This document shows, piece by piece, positions 47,494-64,000 of a stretch of DNA of 64,000 nt (its first letter is position 1; every line of letters starts with the position of its first letter). Under the pieces are notes generated by a model. It was not told where the DNA came from, did not search any database, and saw only the letters and a program-made list of their open reading frames with translations. A program made the translations under genes and the position numbers. The DNA comes from Xestospongia bergquistia (lineage: Eukaryota; Porifera; Demospongiae; Haplosclerida; Petrosiidae), in assembly GCA_963965975.1 (NCBI GenBank), contig OZ014416.1:7936001-8000000 (forward strand), read 5' to 3'.

Positions 47494-48243
47494 TTAGTAA
47501 CGATTTCTGAATTTTCTTTTTTTGATGACATCCAACCAACTATTGACAATTCGACAAGCCCAAAAAATGTTCACACAATCTAATAAAACGTTTAGTGACC
47601 CACAAAATACTATGCCATAAATAGACGAATATTCCGAGGAATCACCAACTATATCAAAAACCATATGCCAGAGAAATGGTATAGTAAATATACGTGATAG
47701 AATGAAAGTGACTGTCATTATGCCTTTTGCAAGTACAAACAACAGTTTTGATGGACTAATGGTTTCACAAATGAACCAGCGAAGATTCAGAAAAGGAGTT
47801 GATACTTCTAGAGATAGCAAACGGTATAAAAAAGACGTTATCCAGCGACCTTTCATTAGTCTCACCAAAATATATACGAGGCAAATGCTAACAATATGAT
47901 GAAATATAATTGGCCGGTTACTGCGTTGAGAGCTATGTGACATGATTATTATGAAATCGCCAATTAGGAAGCCAGTGCAAATATTTGAGGCCAAAAAAGC
48001 TGAAGTAGTTTGTTTTAGCGTTGAGTCAAATATCAATCCCATTGATGTTATGATACAAAGTAATATTGAAGATATTGTTGAACCAGGAAGAGCGTTCCAA
48101 AGATTCTTTTTATCTTCAGTGAATGAATTATATTGTTTAAAATATTTCTTGCTAAGGAAGGGACTAAGTAAATAAAATGAGGTCAATGTGAGTAACAACG
48201 AGGTTAATAGCACTAATAAATCAATATCCATACTTGTTATCAT
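47494..48243 (-). CDS. TLC-domain membrane protein, copy 4
   Basis: 249 residues with about six to seven hydrophobic segments. ALPGSTISSI, GFLIGDFIIIMSH, the His pair IIFHHIVSI, LLSLEVSTPFLNLRWFICE and a basic tail (KKRKFRNRY). It belongs to a subgroup with copies 5 and 6 that begins MITSMDIDLLVLL and is distinct from copies 1-3. Differs from copy 5 at only about a dozen residues. Confidence 0.86.
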   Translation of the reverse strand: MITSMDIDLLVLLTSLLLTLTSFYLLSPFLSKKYFKQYNSFTEDKKNLWNALPGSTISSILLCIITSMGLIFDSTLKQTTSAFLASNICTGFLIGDFIIIMSHSSQRSNRPIIFHHIVSICLVYILVRLMKGRWITSFLYRLLSLEVSTPFLNLRWFICETISPSKLLFVLAKGIMTVTFILSRIFTIPFLWHMVFDIVGDSSEYSSIYGIVFCGSLNVLLDCVNIFWACRIVNSWLDVIKKRKFRNRY

Positions 48244-48449
48244 TGTACTGATAAGAATATAGGCAGATACAAAGTCTCCTGGTAACGTCAGTAGACTGAA
48301 TAATCTTCAAATCAGTGGTCTAGCCAGACTAAATCATTCATTGTATTAGTACACTAGTACTGTGACAGCTGAAGAATTAATTGAGCAATATGGAAATTCC
48401 TTTAATAGCACCTTTGAGATAGTAACAAAGATATGTGTCAATCCAATTT

Positions 48450-48828
48450 TCACCTTTACACTAACATTAGTGAATACATTGAGTATTATTAATACACTAA
48501 CATTAGTTAATATATTGAGTATTATCAATACACTAACATTAGTTAATATATTGAGTATTATTAATACACTAACATTAGTTAATATATTGAGTATTATCAA
48601 TACACTAACATTAGTTAATATATTGAGTATTATCAATACACTAACATTAGTTAATATATTGAGTATTATTAATACACTAACATTAGTTAATATATTGAGT
48701 ATTATCAATACACTAACATTAGTTAATATATTGAGTATTATTAATACACTAACATTAGTTAATATATTGAGTATTATCAATACACTAACATTAGTTAATA
48801 TATTGAGTCTTATCAATAAGGTCATAAC
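48450..48828. repeat. 36-bp tandem repeat, about 10 units
   Basis: Units of acactaacattagttaatat plus attgagtattatcaat. Since 36 is a multiple of 3 and no stop falls in some frames, it opens long repetitive ORFs on both strands that are not genes. The duplicated segment at 50597-50755 has only about four units. Confidence 0.96.
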
Positions 48829-49627
48829 ATTATGGAGGTCATTGCATTATTATAGTTTAATTTCACTTAATTTGATCACTAGTTCAGCGAAGGAGGTTGC
48901 CATTCACAGCAAATACAGTTGTGACACTACATGGGGAGCACAAGTGCTATTCATAAGTTATGTGTATAGCACGTGTATATACACTTTAACAACATGTGAC
49001 TGTAAAAGGTTTTATCACTATCACTTTAAACAATATATATGCATTCCTTTATTAGCATGATCATGCTAATGAATTATGACACTGCATCTTATTTTTTAAA
49101 GGATGATACTCAAGTTTGAGAAGCTTTCCAAATTGTAACATACTAAGCATTTCAAATTTTATCTGCAAGCTTGATTAAAACAGAAGATCATTGGTCCTAG
49201 AATAAATTTGAAATTATAAAACTACTTTTATGGATTCATTAAATTTTAAAGAAGAGAAATTTTTTCAGCCATTGCTATTTAAGTGATTGCTGTCATGATA
49301 TAATTTAGAGTATATCAATAGACCATTTGGAGGCTGGTCATAAGAATACAAACACTCAGGACATTGTAGTTATGATCGTGTAGTAGTGTTTCCCCAAATA
49401 CAGCGTCCGTGCAATACTAATGAGATTAATTGACTATCAACTACCAAGACACCTCCATAGGATGTAGTAAAAATTGAAGTATTAAGACGATGAAAGTTAC
49501 CAGTAGACTGTGACTGTTATAACAATATTAATGTTATTATGATAATGATATTATATACACTAATGATATTATCATCAACTTAAATATTCTCCCTCGTTAT
49601 AACTAAAAACAGTAACTATATATATAA

Positions 49628-50377
49628 TTAGTAACGATTTCTGAATTTTCTATTTTTGATGATATCCAACCAACTATTGACGATTCGACAAGCCCAAAAA
49701 ATGTTCACGCAATCTAATAAAATGTTTAGTAACCCACAAAATACTATGCCATAAATAGACGAATATTCCGAGAAATCACCAACTATATCAAAAACCATAC
49801 GCCAGAGAAATGGTATAGTAAATATACGTGATAGAATGAAAGTGACTGTCATTATACCTTTTGCAAGTACAAACAACAGTTTTGATGGACTAGTGGTTTC
49901 ACAAATGAACCAGCGAAGATTCAGAAAAGGAGTTGATACTTCTAGAGATAGCAAACGGTATAAAAAAAAAGTTATCCAGCGACCTTTCATTAGTCTCACC
50001 AAAATATATACGATGCAAATGCTAACAATATGATGAAATATCATTGGCCGGTTACTGCGTTGAGAGCTATGTGACATGATTATTATGAAATCGCCAATTA
50101 GGAAGCCAGCGCAAATATTTGAGGCCAAAAAAGCTGAAGTAGTTTGTTTTAGCGTTGAGTCAAATATCAATCCCATTGATGTTATGATACAAAGTAATAT
50201 TGAAGATATTGTTGAACCAGGAAGAGCGTTCCAAAGATTCTTTTTATCTTCAGTGAATGAATTATATTGTTTAAAATATTTCTTGCTAAGGAAGGGACTA
50301 AGTAAATAGAATGAGGTCAATGTGAGTAACAACGAGATTAATAGCACTAATAAATCAATATCCATACTTGTTATCAT
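49628..50377 (-). CDS. TLC-domain membrane protein, copy 5
   Basis: 249 residues, close twin of copy 4 at an offset of 2134 bases. The flanks are duplicated too. All TLC family signs are kept (GFLIGDFIIIMSH, MIFHHIVSI, LEVSTPFLNLRWFICE). The small number of substitutions points to a recent duplication or conversion. Confidence 0.86.
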   Translation of the reverse strand: MITSMDIDLLVLLISLLLTLTSFYLLSPFLSKKYFKQYNSFTEDKKNLWNALPGSTISSILLCIITSMGLIFDSTLKQTTSAFLASNICAGFLIGDFIIIMSHSSQRSNRPMIFHHIVSICIVYILVRLMKGRWITFFLYRLLSLEVSTPFLNLRWFICETTSPSKLLFVLAKGIMTVTFILSRIFTIPFLWRMVFDIVGDFSEYSSIYGIVFCGLLNILLDCVNIFWACRIVNSWLDIIKNRKFRNRY

Positions 50378-50596
50378 TGTACTGATAAGAATATAGGCAG
50401 ATACAAAGTCTCCTGGTAACGTCAGTAGACTGAATAATCTTCAAATCAGTGGTCTAGCTAGACTAAATCGTTCATTGTATTAGTACACTAGTACTGTGAC
50501 AGCTGAAGAATTAATTGAGCAATATGGAAATTCCTTTAATAGCACCTTTGAGATAGTAACAAAGATATGTGTCAGTCCAATTTTCACCTTTACACT

Positions 50597-50755
50597 AACA
50601 TTAGTGAATACATTGAGTATTATTAATACACTAACATTAGTTAATATATTGAGTATTATTAATACACTAACATTAGTTAATATATTGAGTATTATCAATA
50701 AGGTCATAAAATTAGTTAATATATTGAATATTATCAATAAGGTCATAACATTATG
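50597..50755. repeat. 36-bp tandem repeat, short version
   Basis: About four units of the repeat at 48450-48828, at the same place relative to the TLC gene. Confidence 0.93.
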
Positions 50756-50819
50756 GAGGTCTTTTTCTGACACCAACCCGAACAAGAGCACATACTTTTT
50801 ACATTCTTGCTGTAAACAC

Positions 50820-51193
50820 AGAACAGAAGCCAATTATTGTGGTAAATTATTATTGCTATATCAGGATGGAAAGAATGATGTGACATTAGTACTAAGAAAT
50901 CACCACAAAATTATCCTGATGTAATTTGTGTGGCAAGAAAAACTAAGTCAGATTTTGTCTCCATATAATCATTTCTTAAGAGTCATATGATACAATGATA
51001 CATCCTGTAACAGTGTGTATTGTTGAACAGGGAATAGAATTCCAATAGAACATTTTGTCTTCAGTGAAAGAGTTGTATAATGTTTAAGAAACCATTTGTT
51101 GAGAAAAGGACTAAGTAAGTAAAAAGAGAAGAGTGTAAATATCATAGAAGATGATGAAACAAGAATATCACCAATTTTTACCATTTTTGACAA
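50820..51193 (-). pseudogene. Second copy of the decayed TLC gene
   Basis: Nearly identical to 46500-46865, with the same frameshift (KHYTTLSLKTKCSIGI), so the gene was already dead when this segment was duplicated. It is truncated at about 50820, where it joins sequence following the 36-bp repeat. Confidence 0.85.
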
Positions 51194-52031
51194 CGGTAAG
51201 TTTGACTCAATATTTTATAAAATATGAAGAACTAAGGTTTTCCATACTTAGTTTAATTTCACTTAATTTGATCACTAGTTTAGCAAAGGAGGTTGCCATT
51301 CACAGCAAATACAGTTGTGACACCTGCACATGTGGGGAGCACAAGTGCTATTCATATGTTATGTGTATAGCACATGTATATAAACTTTAACAACATGTGA
51401 CTGTAAAAGGTTTTATCACTATCACTTTAAACAATATATATGCATTCCTTTATTAGCATGATCATGCTAATGAATCATGACACTGCATCTTATTTTTTAA
51501 AGGATGATACTCAAGTTTGAGAAGCTTTCCAAATTGTAACATGCTAAGCATTTCAAATTTTATCTGCAAGCTTGATTAAAAACAGAAGATCATTGGTCCT
51601 AGAATAAATTTGAAATTATAAAACTACTTTTATGGATTCATTAAATTTTATGAGTAGAGAAATTTTTTCAGCCATTGCTATTTAAGTGATTGCTGTCGTG
51701 ATATAATTTAGAGCATATCAATAGACCATTTGGAGACTGGTCATAAGAATACAAACACTCAGGACATTGTAGTTATGATCATGTAGTAGTGTTTCCCCAA
51801 ATACAGCGTCCGTGCAATATTAATGAGATTAATTGACTATCAACTACCAAGACACCTCCATAGGATGTAGTAAAAATTGAAGTATTAAGACGATGAAAGT
51901 TACCAGTAGATTGTGACTGTTATAACAATATTAATGTTATTATGATAATGATATTATATACACTAATGATATTATCATCAACTTAAATATTTCTCTCTCG
52001 TTATAACTAAAAACAGTAACTATATATATAA

Positions 52032-52784
52032 TTAGTAATGATTTTTGAATTTTCTTTTTTTGATGACATCCAACCAAGCATTGACGATTCGACAAGCCCA
52101 AAAAATGTTCACGCAATCTAATAAAATGTTTAGTAACACACAAAATACTGTGCCATAAATAGACGAATATTCCGAGGAGGGATCACCAACTATATCAAAA
52201 AACATACGCCAGAGAAATGGTATAGTAAATATACGTGATAGAATGAAAGTGACTGACATTATAACATTTGCAAGTACAAACAACAGTTTTGATGGACTAG
52301 TAGTTTCACAAATGAACCAGCGAAGACTCAGAAAAGGAGTTGATGCTTCTAGAGATAGCAAACGGTATAAATAAAGCGTTATCCAGCGACCTTTCATTAG
52401 TCTCACCGAAATATATACGACGCAAACGCTAACAATATGATGAAATATCATTGGCCGGTCACAGCGCAGAGAGCTATGTGACATGATTATTATGAAATCG
52501 CCAATTAGGAAGCCAGCGCAAATATTTGAGGCCAAAAAAGCTGAAGTAGTTTGTTTTAGCATAGAGTCAAATATCAATCCCATTGATGTTATGGTACAAA
52601 GTGATATTGAAGATATTGTTGAACCAGGAAGAGTGTTCCAATGAGTCTTTTTATCTTCAGTGAATGAACTATATTGTTTAAAATATTTCTTGCTAAGGAA
52701 AGGACTAAATAAATAATATGAGGTCAATGTGAGTAACAACGAGGTTAATAGCACTAATAAATCAATATCCATACTTGTTATCAT
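52032..52784 (-). CDS. TLC-domain membrane protein, copy 6
   Basis: 250 residues, same subgroup as copies 4 and 5 (MITSMDIDLLVLLTSLLL start, GFLIGDFIIIMSH, MIFHHIVSV, LEASTPFLSLRWFICE), but older: one extra residue (GDPSSEYSS) and more substitutions. It lies at the upstream end of the minus-strand array. Confidence 0.86.
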   Translation of the reverse strand: MITSMDIDLLVLLTSLLLTLTSYYLFSPFLSKKYFKQYSSFTEDKKTHWNTLPGSTISSISLCTITSMGLIFDSMLKQTTSAFLASNICAGFLIGDFIIIMSHSSLRCDRPMIFHHIVSVCVVYISVRLMKGRWITLYLYRLLSLEASTPFLSLRWFICETTSPSKLLFVLANVIMSVTFILSRIFTIPFLWRMFFDIVGDPSSEYSSIYGTVFCVLLNILLDCVNIFWACRIVNAWLDVIKKRKFKNHY

Positions 52785-53605
52785 TGTACCAATAAGAATA
52801 TAGGCAGATACAAAGTCTTCTGGTGACTTCAGTAGACTGAATAATCTTCTTCAAATCAGTGGTCTAGCCAGACTAAATTGTTCATTGTATTAGTACACTA
52901 GTATAGTGACAGCTGCAAGACAGAGAATTAGGAAAACTGTTTGAGTAATATGGAATTCCTTTAATAGCACCTTTGAGATAGTGAGATGTGTCAATCCAAT
53001 TTTCACTTACACAATGACATTATATAATAGCTATATATTGAGTATTGTCAATAATGAGGTCATAACACTACGGTGGTTATTTTCTGACACCAACCACAAC
53101 GAGCACAGAGTGGAGTTTTACTAAATTAATTATGTTATTGTTGTACAATTACTAGTTATAAGAATGAGTATATATATATATAACAACACCAATTTCTATT
53201 TGTTGTTCTCATTGTTCTCATGTGTAGTTGGTATACACTGTCATCATTGGACTAGGTTGAATTATTGAGACCATAGACTGAGCCCTGAAAATTCATGCCT
53301 GAAATTAAGCTGTTTTATTATTTATTTGGGTTATAATTAATATATAAAAATTCATACGATTATTGTGTATAACTGTACACGTATATTAATTTTGCACTGA
53401 TGCGCATGCGTATAACATTGCCCAATACCACGTGTTTGTGTGATTTTTTTGTAACTGGTCGTGTAATATACCCTGAGAATATCATGTAAGTTTACTCCTC
53501 ATCGTACTGTAATGGTCTCTAGTAAGCGTTATTTATTAAGAAAGATAAGAGTATTTTTATTATCTACAATATTTTCTCGTTCCTAGTGAGGAAACCGTCG
53601 AAAAA
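52785..53605. other. 5' flank of TLC copy 6 and eS12 promoter region
   Basis: The first 300 bases match the flanks of TLC copies 4 and 5, including an almost repeat-free version of the 36-bp repeat site (53020-53060). The second half precedes eS12 and contains a pyrimidine run (ttttctcgttccta, about 53573-53586) that could be a 5' TOP start. Confidence 0.55.
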
Positions 53606-55262
53606 ATGGCGGCGGAAGGGTATGTCACATGTCAATTATAACTACGTACTTCGTGTTAAGTTGTGTAGATCCTTCATTGGTTGGTTGGTTGGTTGGTATA
53701 TTACCTAGCCACCCTATAGTGACCATTAAAAATCACTAATATCCATTATTATAGCATTATACCTAACTATAATAATTATGAAAACTATAGAGGATATGAC
53801 TTCAATTTTTGACAAGACAGTCGTAGTTAATTTTTTTAATGTGGATATGTGGTATACCATCGCCTATGCCTCAGACTTGTATGCTTGTAGGTCTGGGTTT
53901 CAGACCAGTCTCTATCAGAAGGAAACTGTGATTAAAAGTAGTACTTGTCATCTTCTAATGTATTGTTGTTTCTAGAGATGATGCTTCTCAGGGCATGAAG
54001 CTCAAAGAAGCAATGAAAGAAGTACTCAAAGAATCGTTGAAACATGATGGACTTGCTAGAGGACTACGAGAGTCTGTGAAAGCTCTAGACAAGTAAGAAA
54101 GATTTTTTATACTTAAGATTAAAGTAATAGGTTATGATCTGTTGTACACATGTGAATACTGAAATTTGATTGGTTACAGGTCATGTGATCAGCAATGCCA
54201 TGAATTTTATTTGTCATTCAACTATTATTATTGTTTTTCTTTCATTAGACGTCAAGCATTCTTATGTGTGGTAGCTAAGAATTGTTCAGAAGCTGGATAT
54301 TTGAGACTTGTAGAAGCACTGTGTAATGAACACCAAATTAGTCTTCTTAAGGTATTATTGATAATAATGTGTAGAAAGGGAGGGGGTGTGGTGTATGTAT
54401 GTTGCCATTGATTAAATCTACATGCACCACGATCTGACTGATTAGTGGGTGTGGTTAGCTCTGCCCAACTATAAGGTTGATTTGCATTCTGTTTTATTTA
54501 TGAGGCAACATTCAAGGACACACCCTCTATATTGAGGACACTTCTATACTAAGGACTAAGGACAGTCCCCAGTATAGAGAGAGGTCATTATACTTAGGGT
54601 ATTGTATAGATGTTACAATAATATATTTAGTAACTTTATTAGATGTCATATAATATATTATAGGTAGTCCCCAGTATAGAGAGAGGTCATTATACTTAGG
54701 GTATTGTATAGATGTTACAATGATAACTTTATTAGATGTCATATAATATATTATAGGTAGTCCCCAGTATAGAGAAAGATCATTATACTTAGGGTATTGT
54801 ATAGATGTTACAATGATATATTTAGTAACTTTATTAGATGTCATATAATATATTATAGGTAGAAGATAAAGAAGAACTAGGAGAATGGGTTGGTTTATGT
54901 AAGATTGATAGAGATGGAAAACCACGAAAGGTTGTCAAGTGCAGTTGTGTTGTAGTCAAGGTATTATATTAATGTATATTATTAAGTTTCCTATCTGGAT
55001 ACTTGTGATGAGACTTAGCTCCCTCTACTGATATCAGTGAAGATAATAAGCTTACCGGAATCACTATAGCAATCTGAAGTGTCCAGTATAAATAATATGT
55101 GACCACACCTCCTAGAATTTAGCTTTGTTTAAATTTACTTGATTTTTTTTTGAGATTCATAAAATTAGAACATTTATGGTATCTTTCTAGGACATTGGTA
55201 CTGACACAGAAGCATGGAATGTTGTCCAGGAATACATCAAAACTCAAGCAGCTGCTGTTTAA
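53606..55262 (+). CDS. RPS12: Ribosomal protein eS12
   Basis: Five coding exons: 53606-53619, 53976-54092, 54249-54351, 54859-54960 and 55191-55262 (TAA), all GT/AG and in phase; 135 residues. Clear eS12 sequence: [80 protein letters not shown]. It is a component of the small (40S) ribosomal subunit with an L7Ae-like fold. Exon 1 is tiny (14 bases), with the ATG in a GCG-rich context. The last intron carries a box C/D snoRNA, matching the known habit of vertebrate RPS12 introns of hosting snoRNAs. Confidence 0.96.
54575..54857. repeat. ~100-bp tandem repeat, three units
   Basis: Units start with gtagtccccagtatagagag and end in a region homologous to the real acceptor (atatattatag). As a result, acceptor-like copies occur at about 54662 and 54757 before the true eS12 acceptor at 54858. 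Confidence 0.93.
54997..55084 (+). ncRNA. Box C/D snoRNA in the last intron of eS12
   Basis: In order: 5' stem GGATACT (54997-55003), box C GTGATGA (55005-55011), box D' CTGA (55028-55031), box C'-like GTGAAGA (55037-55043), box D CTGA (55074-55077), 3' stem AGTGTCC (55078-55084). The stems pair over 7 bases with one G-U. Length of 88 nt and intronic position, about 106 bases before the acceptor, fit the class. Guide regions lie upstream of D' (gacttagctccctcta) and D (ggaatcactatagcaat). The D' guide has a 9-base complement (AGAGGGAGC) that I recall from 18S rRNA, but this is unverified. Found by eye, not by covariance search. Confidence 0.75.
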
Positions 55263-55545
55263 TAAACCCAATAACTTGTGGGACATCAATGAAGCTATGA
55301 ATATTGTTAATCAAGATGTTGTGTTTAATTCCTTGAAAATTTATTGGAAAAAAATGATACATAATTATTAATGATAGAAATAAATTGAGAGTGAGACTAG
55401 ACATGGAATGTTGGTAGAATAGGTCTTGTTTAATCTTTGAAAACATTTTAGTGGGGCAGTACCTCACTAAAATAGAATACTGATATTAATGAAAGATTGG
55501 CTAGGAGAGTAGGTGTGGACTTTCTGCATAATGTAGGCCTTGGGG

Positions 55546-56012
55546 TCCTTCTTGGTGTAATTTCTATGATGATGTAACTTGGACTATGATAATGACATCA
55601 CTATGTGTCATAAGGTTTTGGTTTAGGGTGTCATACATGATGACATCACTATGTGTCATTTAATGATGTCATCAGAGTGAAGTTACACCAAGAACCAACC
55701 AGGCTATAGAGGGTGGCTATTATAATTACTTAGAATTAGAAGGGAAGTGTTCCACAGAGATAACATGATCTTGTTACAAAGGGTATATAGATTTTAATAA
55801 TATTAGAGGGAGCAAAGTCCAACAGGAGTCACCCATCATATAAATGTTCCGACTTGGTGTTGCTTAACTTTGGGTGTGTAACTTGACTATGATGACATCA
55901 CATTAAATGACACATAATGATGTCATCATATATAATGACATCACCTAAACCCTAACCAAAACCTTATGACACATAGTGATGTCATCATCATAGAAGTTAC
56001 ACCAAGAAGGAC
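55546..56012. mobile_element. Foldback element with ~150-bp inverted arms
   Basis: The left arm starts gggtccttcttggtgtaatt and the right arm is its imperfect reverse complement, ending caccaagaaggaccc. Arms are rich in atgacatcactatgtgtcat. The spacer (about 55700-55860) holds a 5S-like SINE segment. It lies immediately 3' of eS12. No coding capacity. Confidence 0.8.
55806..55885 (-). mobile_element. 5S-rRNA-derived SINE segment
   Basis: On the minus strand: aaagttaagcaacaccaagt, then cgga, then atgatgggtgactcctg, corresponding to box A, intermediate element and box C of 5S rRNA internal promoters. Neighbouring sequence does not complete a 5S gene, so I call it a SINE3-like fragment. Confidence 0.55.
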
Positions 56013-56344
56013 CCTTAACTTCAGTGACAGCTAGAGCACTGTACTACACCGACTCTTATTTGAGCAATAATATTAACTTCAATTTTTTTAAAACAACATA
56101 ATTTTAAAATAATGACTGTCTAATAAACACATCACATTGCATATTATTAATACAGCAATCAAACATAATACAAAAAGATGTTTTAAATAATTCTAATATT
56201 TAAATTTAACAAAATTACCAAATATTACAAACATCAGTATGTTAACTGAAAAGTATCAGTTTTTTTAAAAAAGAACACTAAGTCCCTCTCAAGCAAAAAA
56301 GAAAAGAGAAAATTGAAATAAAACATTACTTTAAAATCATGTCA

Positions 56345-63208
<6,864 letters not shown>

Positions 63209-63235
63209 TATGAATCATTGACGACAAGTATTCTA

Positions 63236-63342
63236 TGAAGACAAGAATTTAAGAAAAATTTCATTGTAAGAAACACGAAATGACGAGGGATTAGAAATCA
63301 AGATTAAAAGCGATTTTAAATTACTTGGTTATAGAGGCTTAC
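63236..63342 (-). other. 5' UTR intron of the Src-family gene
   Basis: The donor TTTAG|gtaagcc at 63343/63342 and acceptor cttcatag at 63236 bracket a 107-base intron between a non-coding first exon and the exon carrying the ATG at 63208. Confidence 0.6.
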
Positions 63343-63399
63343 CTAAAGAAGAGAGAAAGCTTGGATTGTTCACAAACTGCCTGTTTTTCCCCTTCTTTC

Positions 63400-63526
63400 C
63401 GACGATCTTCACAGGAAATCGTTTTTGATCCGACCACTAGTCACTAGCCCCCAGCAAAACATCCGGATACTTCCGTAAATTTAGGTGACCATCTGTAGTG
63501 ACACGCCTCCACATAAATCTATAAAC
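63400..63526. promoter_or_regulatory. Bidirectional promoter between Src and GTF2H5-like genes
   Basis: The two genes are divergent, with about 180 bases between the Src 5' UTR donor and the GTF2H5-like ATG. This segment is less AT-rich than its surroundings and has no TATA match, fitting a shared housekeeping-type promoter. Inferred from layout, not from a motif. Confidence 0.4.
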
Positions 63527-63561
63527 ATGGTTCACGTTTCTAAAGGTCTATTATTACGATG
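63527..63561 (+). CDS. GTF2H5: First coding exon, probable TFIIH subunit TTDA
   Basis: ATG at 63527 in an aacATGG context followed by MVHVSKGLLLR and a split codon TG|gtgagt. It matches the start of GTF2H5/TTDA proteins (MVNVLKGVLIEC, from memory). The rest of this roughly 70-residue protein would lie to the right of the window, since no continuation is visible in 63562-64000. TTDA stabilises TFIIH in transcription and nucleotide-excision repair. Only 11 full codons are seen, so this is tentative. Confidence 0.5.
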
Positions 63562-63939
63562 GTGAGTTAATTTACGTAGATTACAGTAATTTAAAATATT
63601 TAGCACTATATTCCAGTTCCAATATCTCAAGTAGTTGTTGGTACATTAATTTGTTGTTCTGTTCGTCAGTCAGTCAGAATTTTCATAGTAGTGGATTATC
63701 GCAGAATGTCATTATAAAATAGAAAGTAAATAGGTCCAGTGTTTGATTTATTTAATCATTACATAATTATTATTTGTATAATCATGTAAAGAGTTATCAT
63801 TTTTCTAAACCTTTTGTTTCAAGTTCCATTCTCATGTACATGTACATGTACATCAATTGAGTACAAAATTTATAAATGTTTATTAGCTTGAGCAATTGTG
63901 CATTATTTTATATAATAAAGTTCTCAATAGGAGTATCCT

Positions 63940-64000
63940 TAGGTGTCCTCAATATAGAGGTTGTATAATACACTAAAGTATTAGTATGGGACCAGAACAA
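63940..64000. repeat. 58-bp minisatellite at right edge
   Basis: One unit of the family (gaggttgtataatacactaa) running into the window end, in the putative GTF2H5 intron. Confidence 0.93.

Noticed and set aside
48346-49060. Long repetitive ORFs on both strands over the 36-bp repeat
   Set aside because: The unit length is a multiple of three and lacks stops in some frames; the translation is a pure repeat (TLVNILSIIN) and unit number varies between duplicates.
53620-53975. H/ACA snoRNA in the first eS12 intron
   Set aside because: One good 6-bp hairpin (ggtctg/cagacc) is present, but no second hairpin with H and ACA boxes at the right spacing.
54093-54248. Second snoRNA in an eS12 intron
   Set aside because: It has loose C- and D-like words (atgatct, ctga) but no terminal stem or proper box C.
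54527-54925. 132-residue minus-strand ORF with [19 protein letters not shown] repeats
   Set aside because: It is the reverse strand of the ~100-bp repeat in an eS12 intron and runs over a real exon.

Overview
The window looks like animal nuclear DNA, most plausibly from a demosponge of the Amphimedon type. It is AT-rich, has short GT-AG introns (several acceptors sit on CT tracts), and carries metazoan genes: a Src-family kinase with SH3-SH2-kinase order, ribosomal protein eS12, a TLC-domain family and calcium-independent PLA2-like patatins. Non-coding DNA is full of minisatellites, small inverted-repeat elements and Penelope-like retroelement debris. The sponge assignment is inference from gene content and style. 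I rebuilt exon-intron structures by hand from splice signals and reading-frame continuity.

Layout. 1-5.7 kb (-): a long disordered protein with Pro-rich and Tyr motifs, running off the left edge. 6.05-7.62 kb (-): a three-exon, 315-residue protein that I tentatively compare with C8orf74. 8.27-17.1 kb: three intronless paralogues of a secreted papain-like protease (one -, two +). Each carries a C-terminal cystatin-like domain and a hydrophobic tail, and gene relics show that the locus was a tandem array later broken by an inversion and an insertion. 17.9-40.1 kb: two ankyrin-patatin phospholipase genes (734 and 1032 residues, both +), enclosing two convergent genes for secreted proteins that end in an ITIH-type C-terminal domain. 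40.5-52.8 kb (-): a tandem array of six intact TLC-domain membrane proteins and two decayed copies, with recent segmental duplication. 53.6-55.3 kb (+): eS12 with a box C/D snoRNA in its last intron. 56.3-63.2 kb (-): a complete Src-family kinase with a 4.3-kb first coding intron full of repeats and Penelope-like debris. 63.5 kb (+): the first coding exon of a probable TFIIH subunit GTF2H5, divergent from Src.

Themes. The window is dominated by local gene-family expansion with probable gene conversion (protease-cystatin, ankyrin-patatin, ITIH-C, TLC). A 58-bp minisatellite unit recurs nearly unchanged in introns and spacers from 22 kb to the right edge. The most unusual item is the protease-cystatin fusion: a probably membrane-tethered cysteine protease carrying its own potential inhibitor domain. 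These genes do not form an operon; apart from the paralogous clusters, I see no evidence that neighbours share a pathway.
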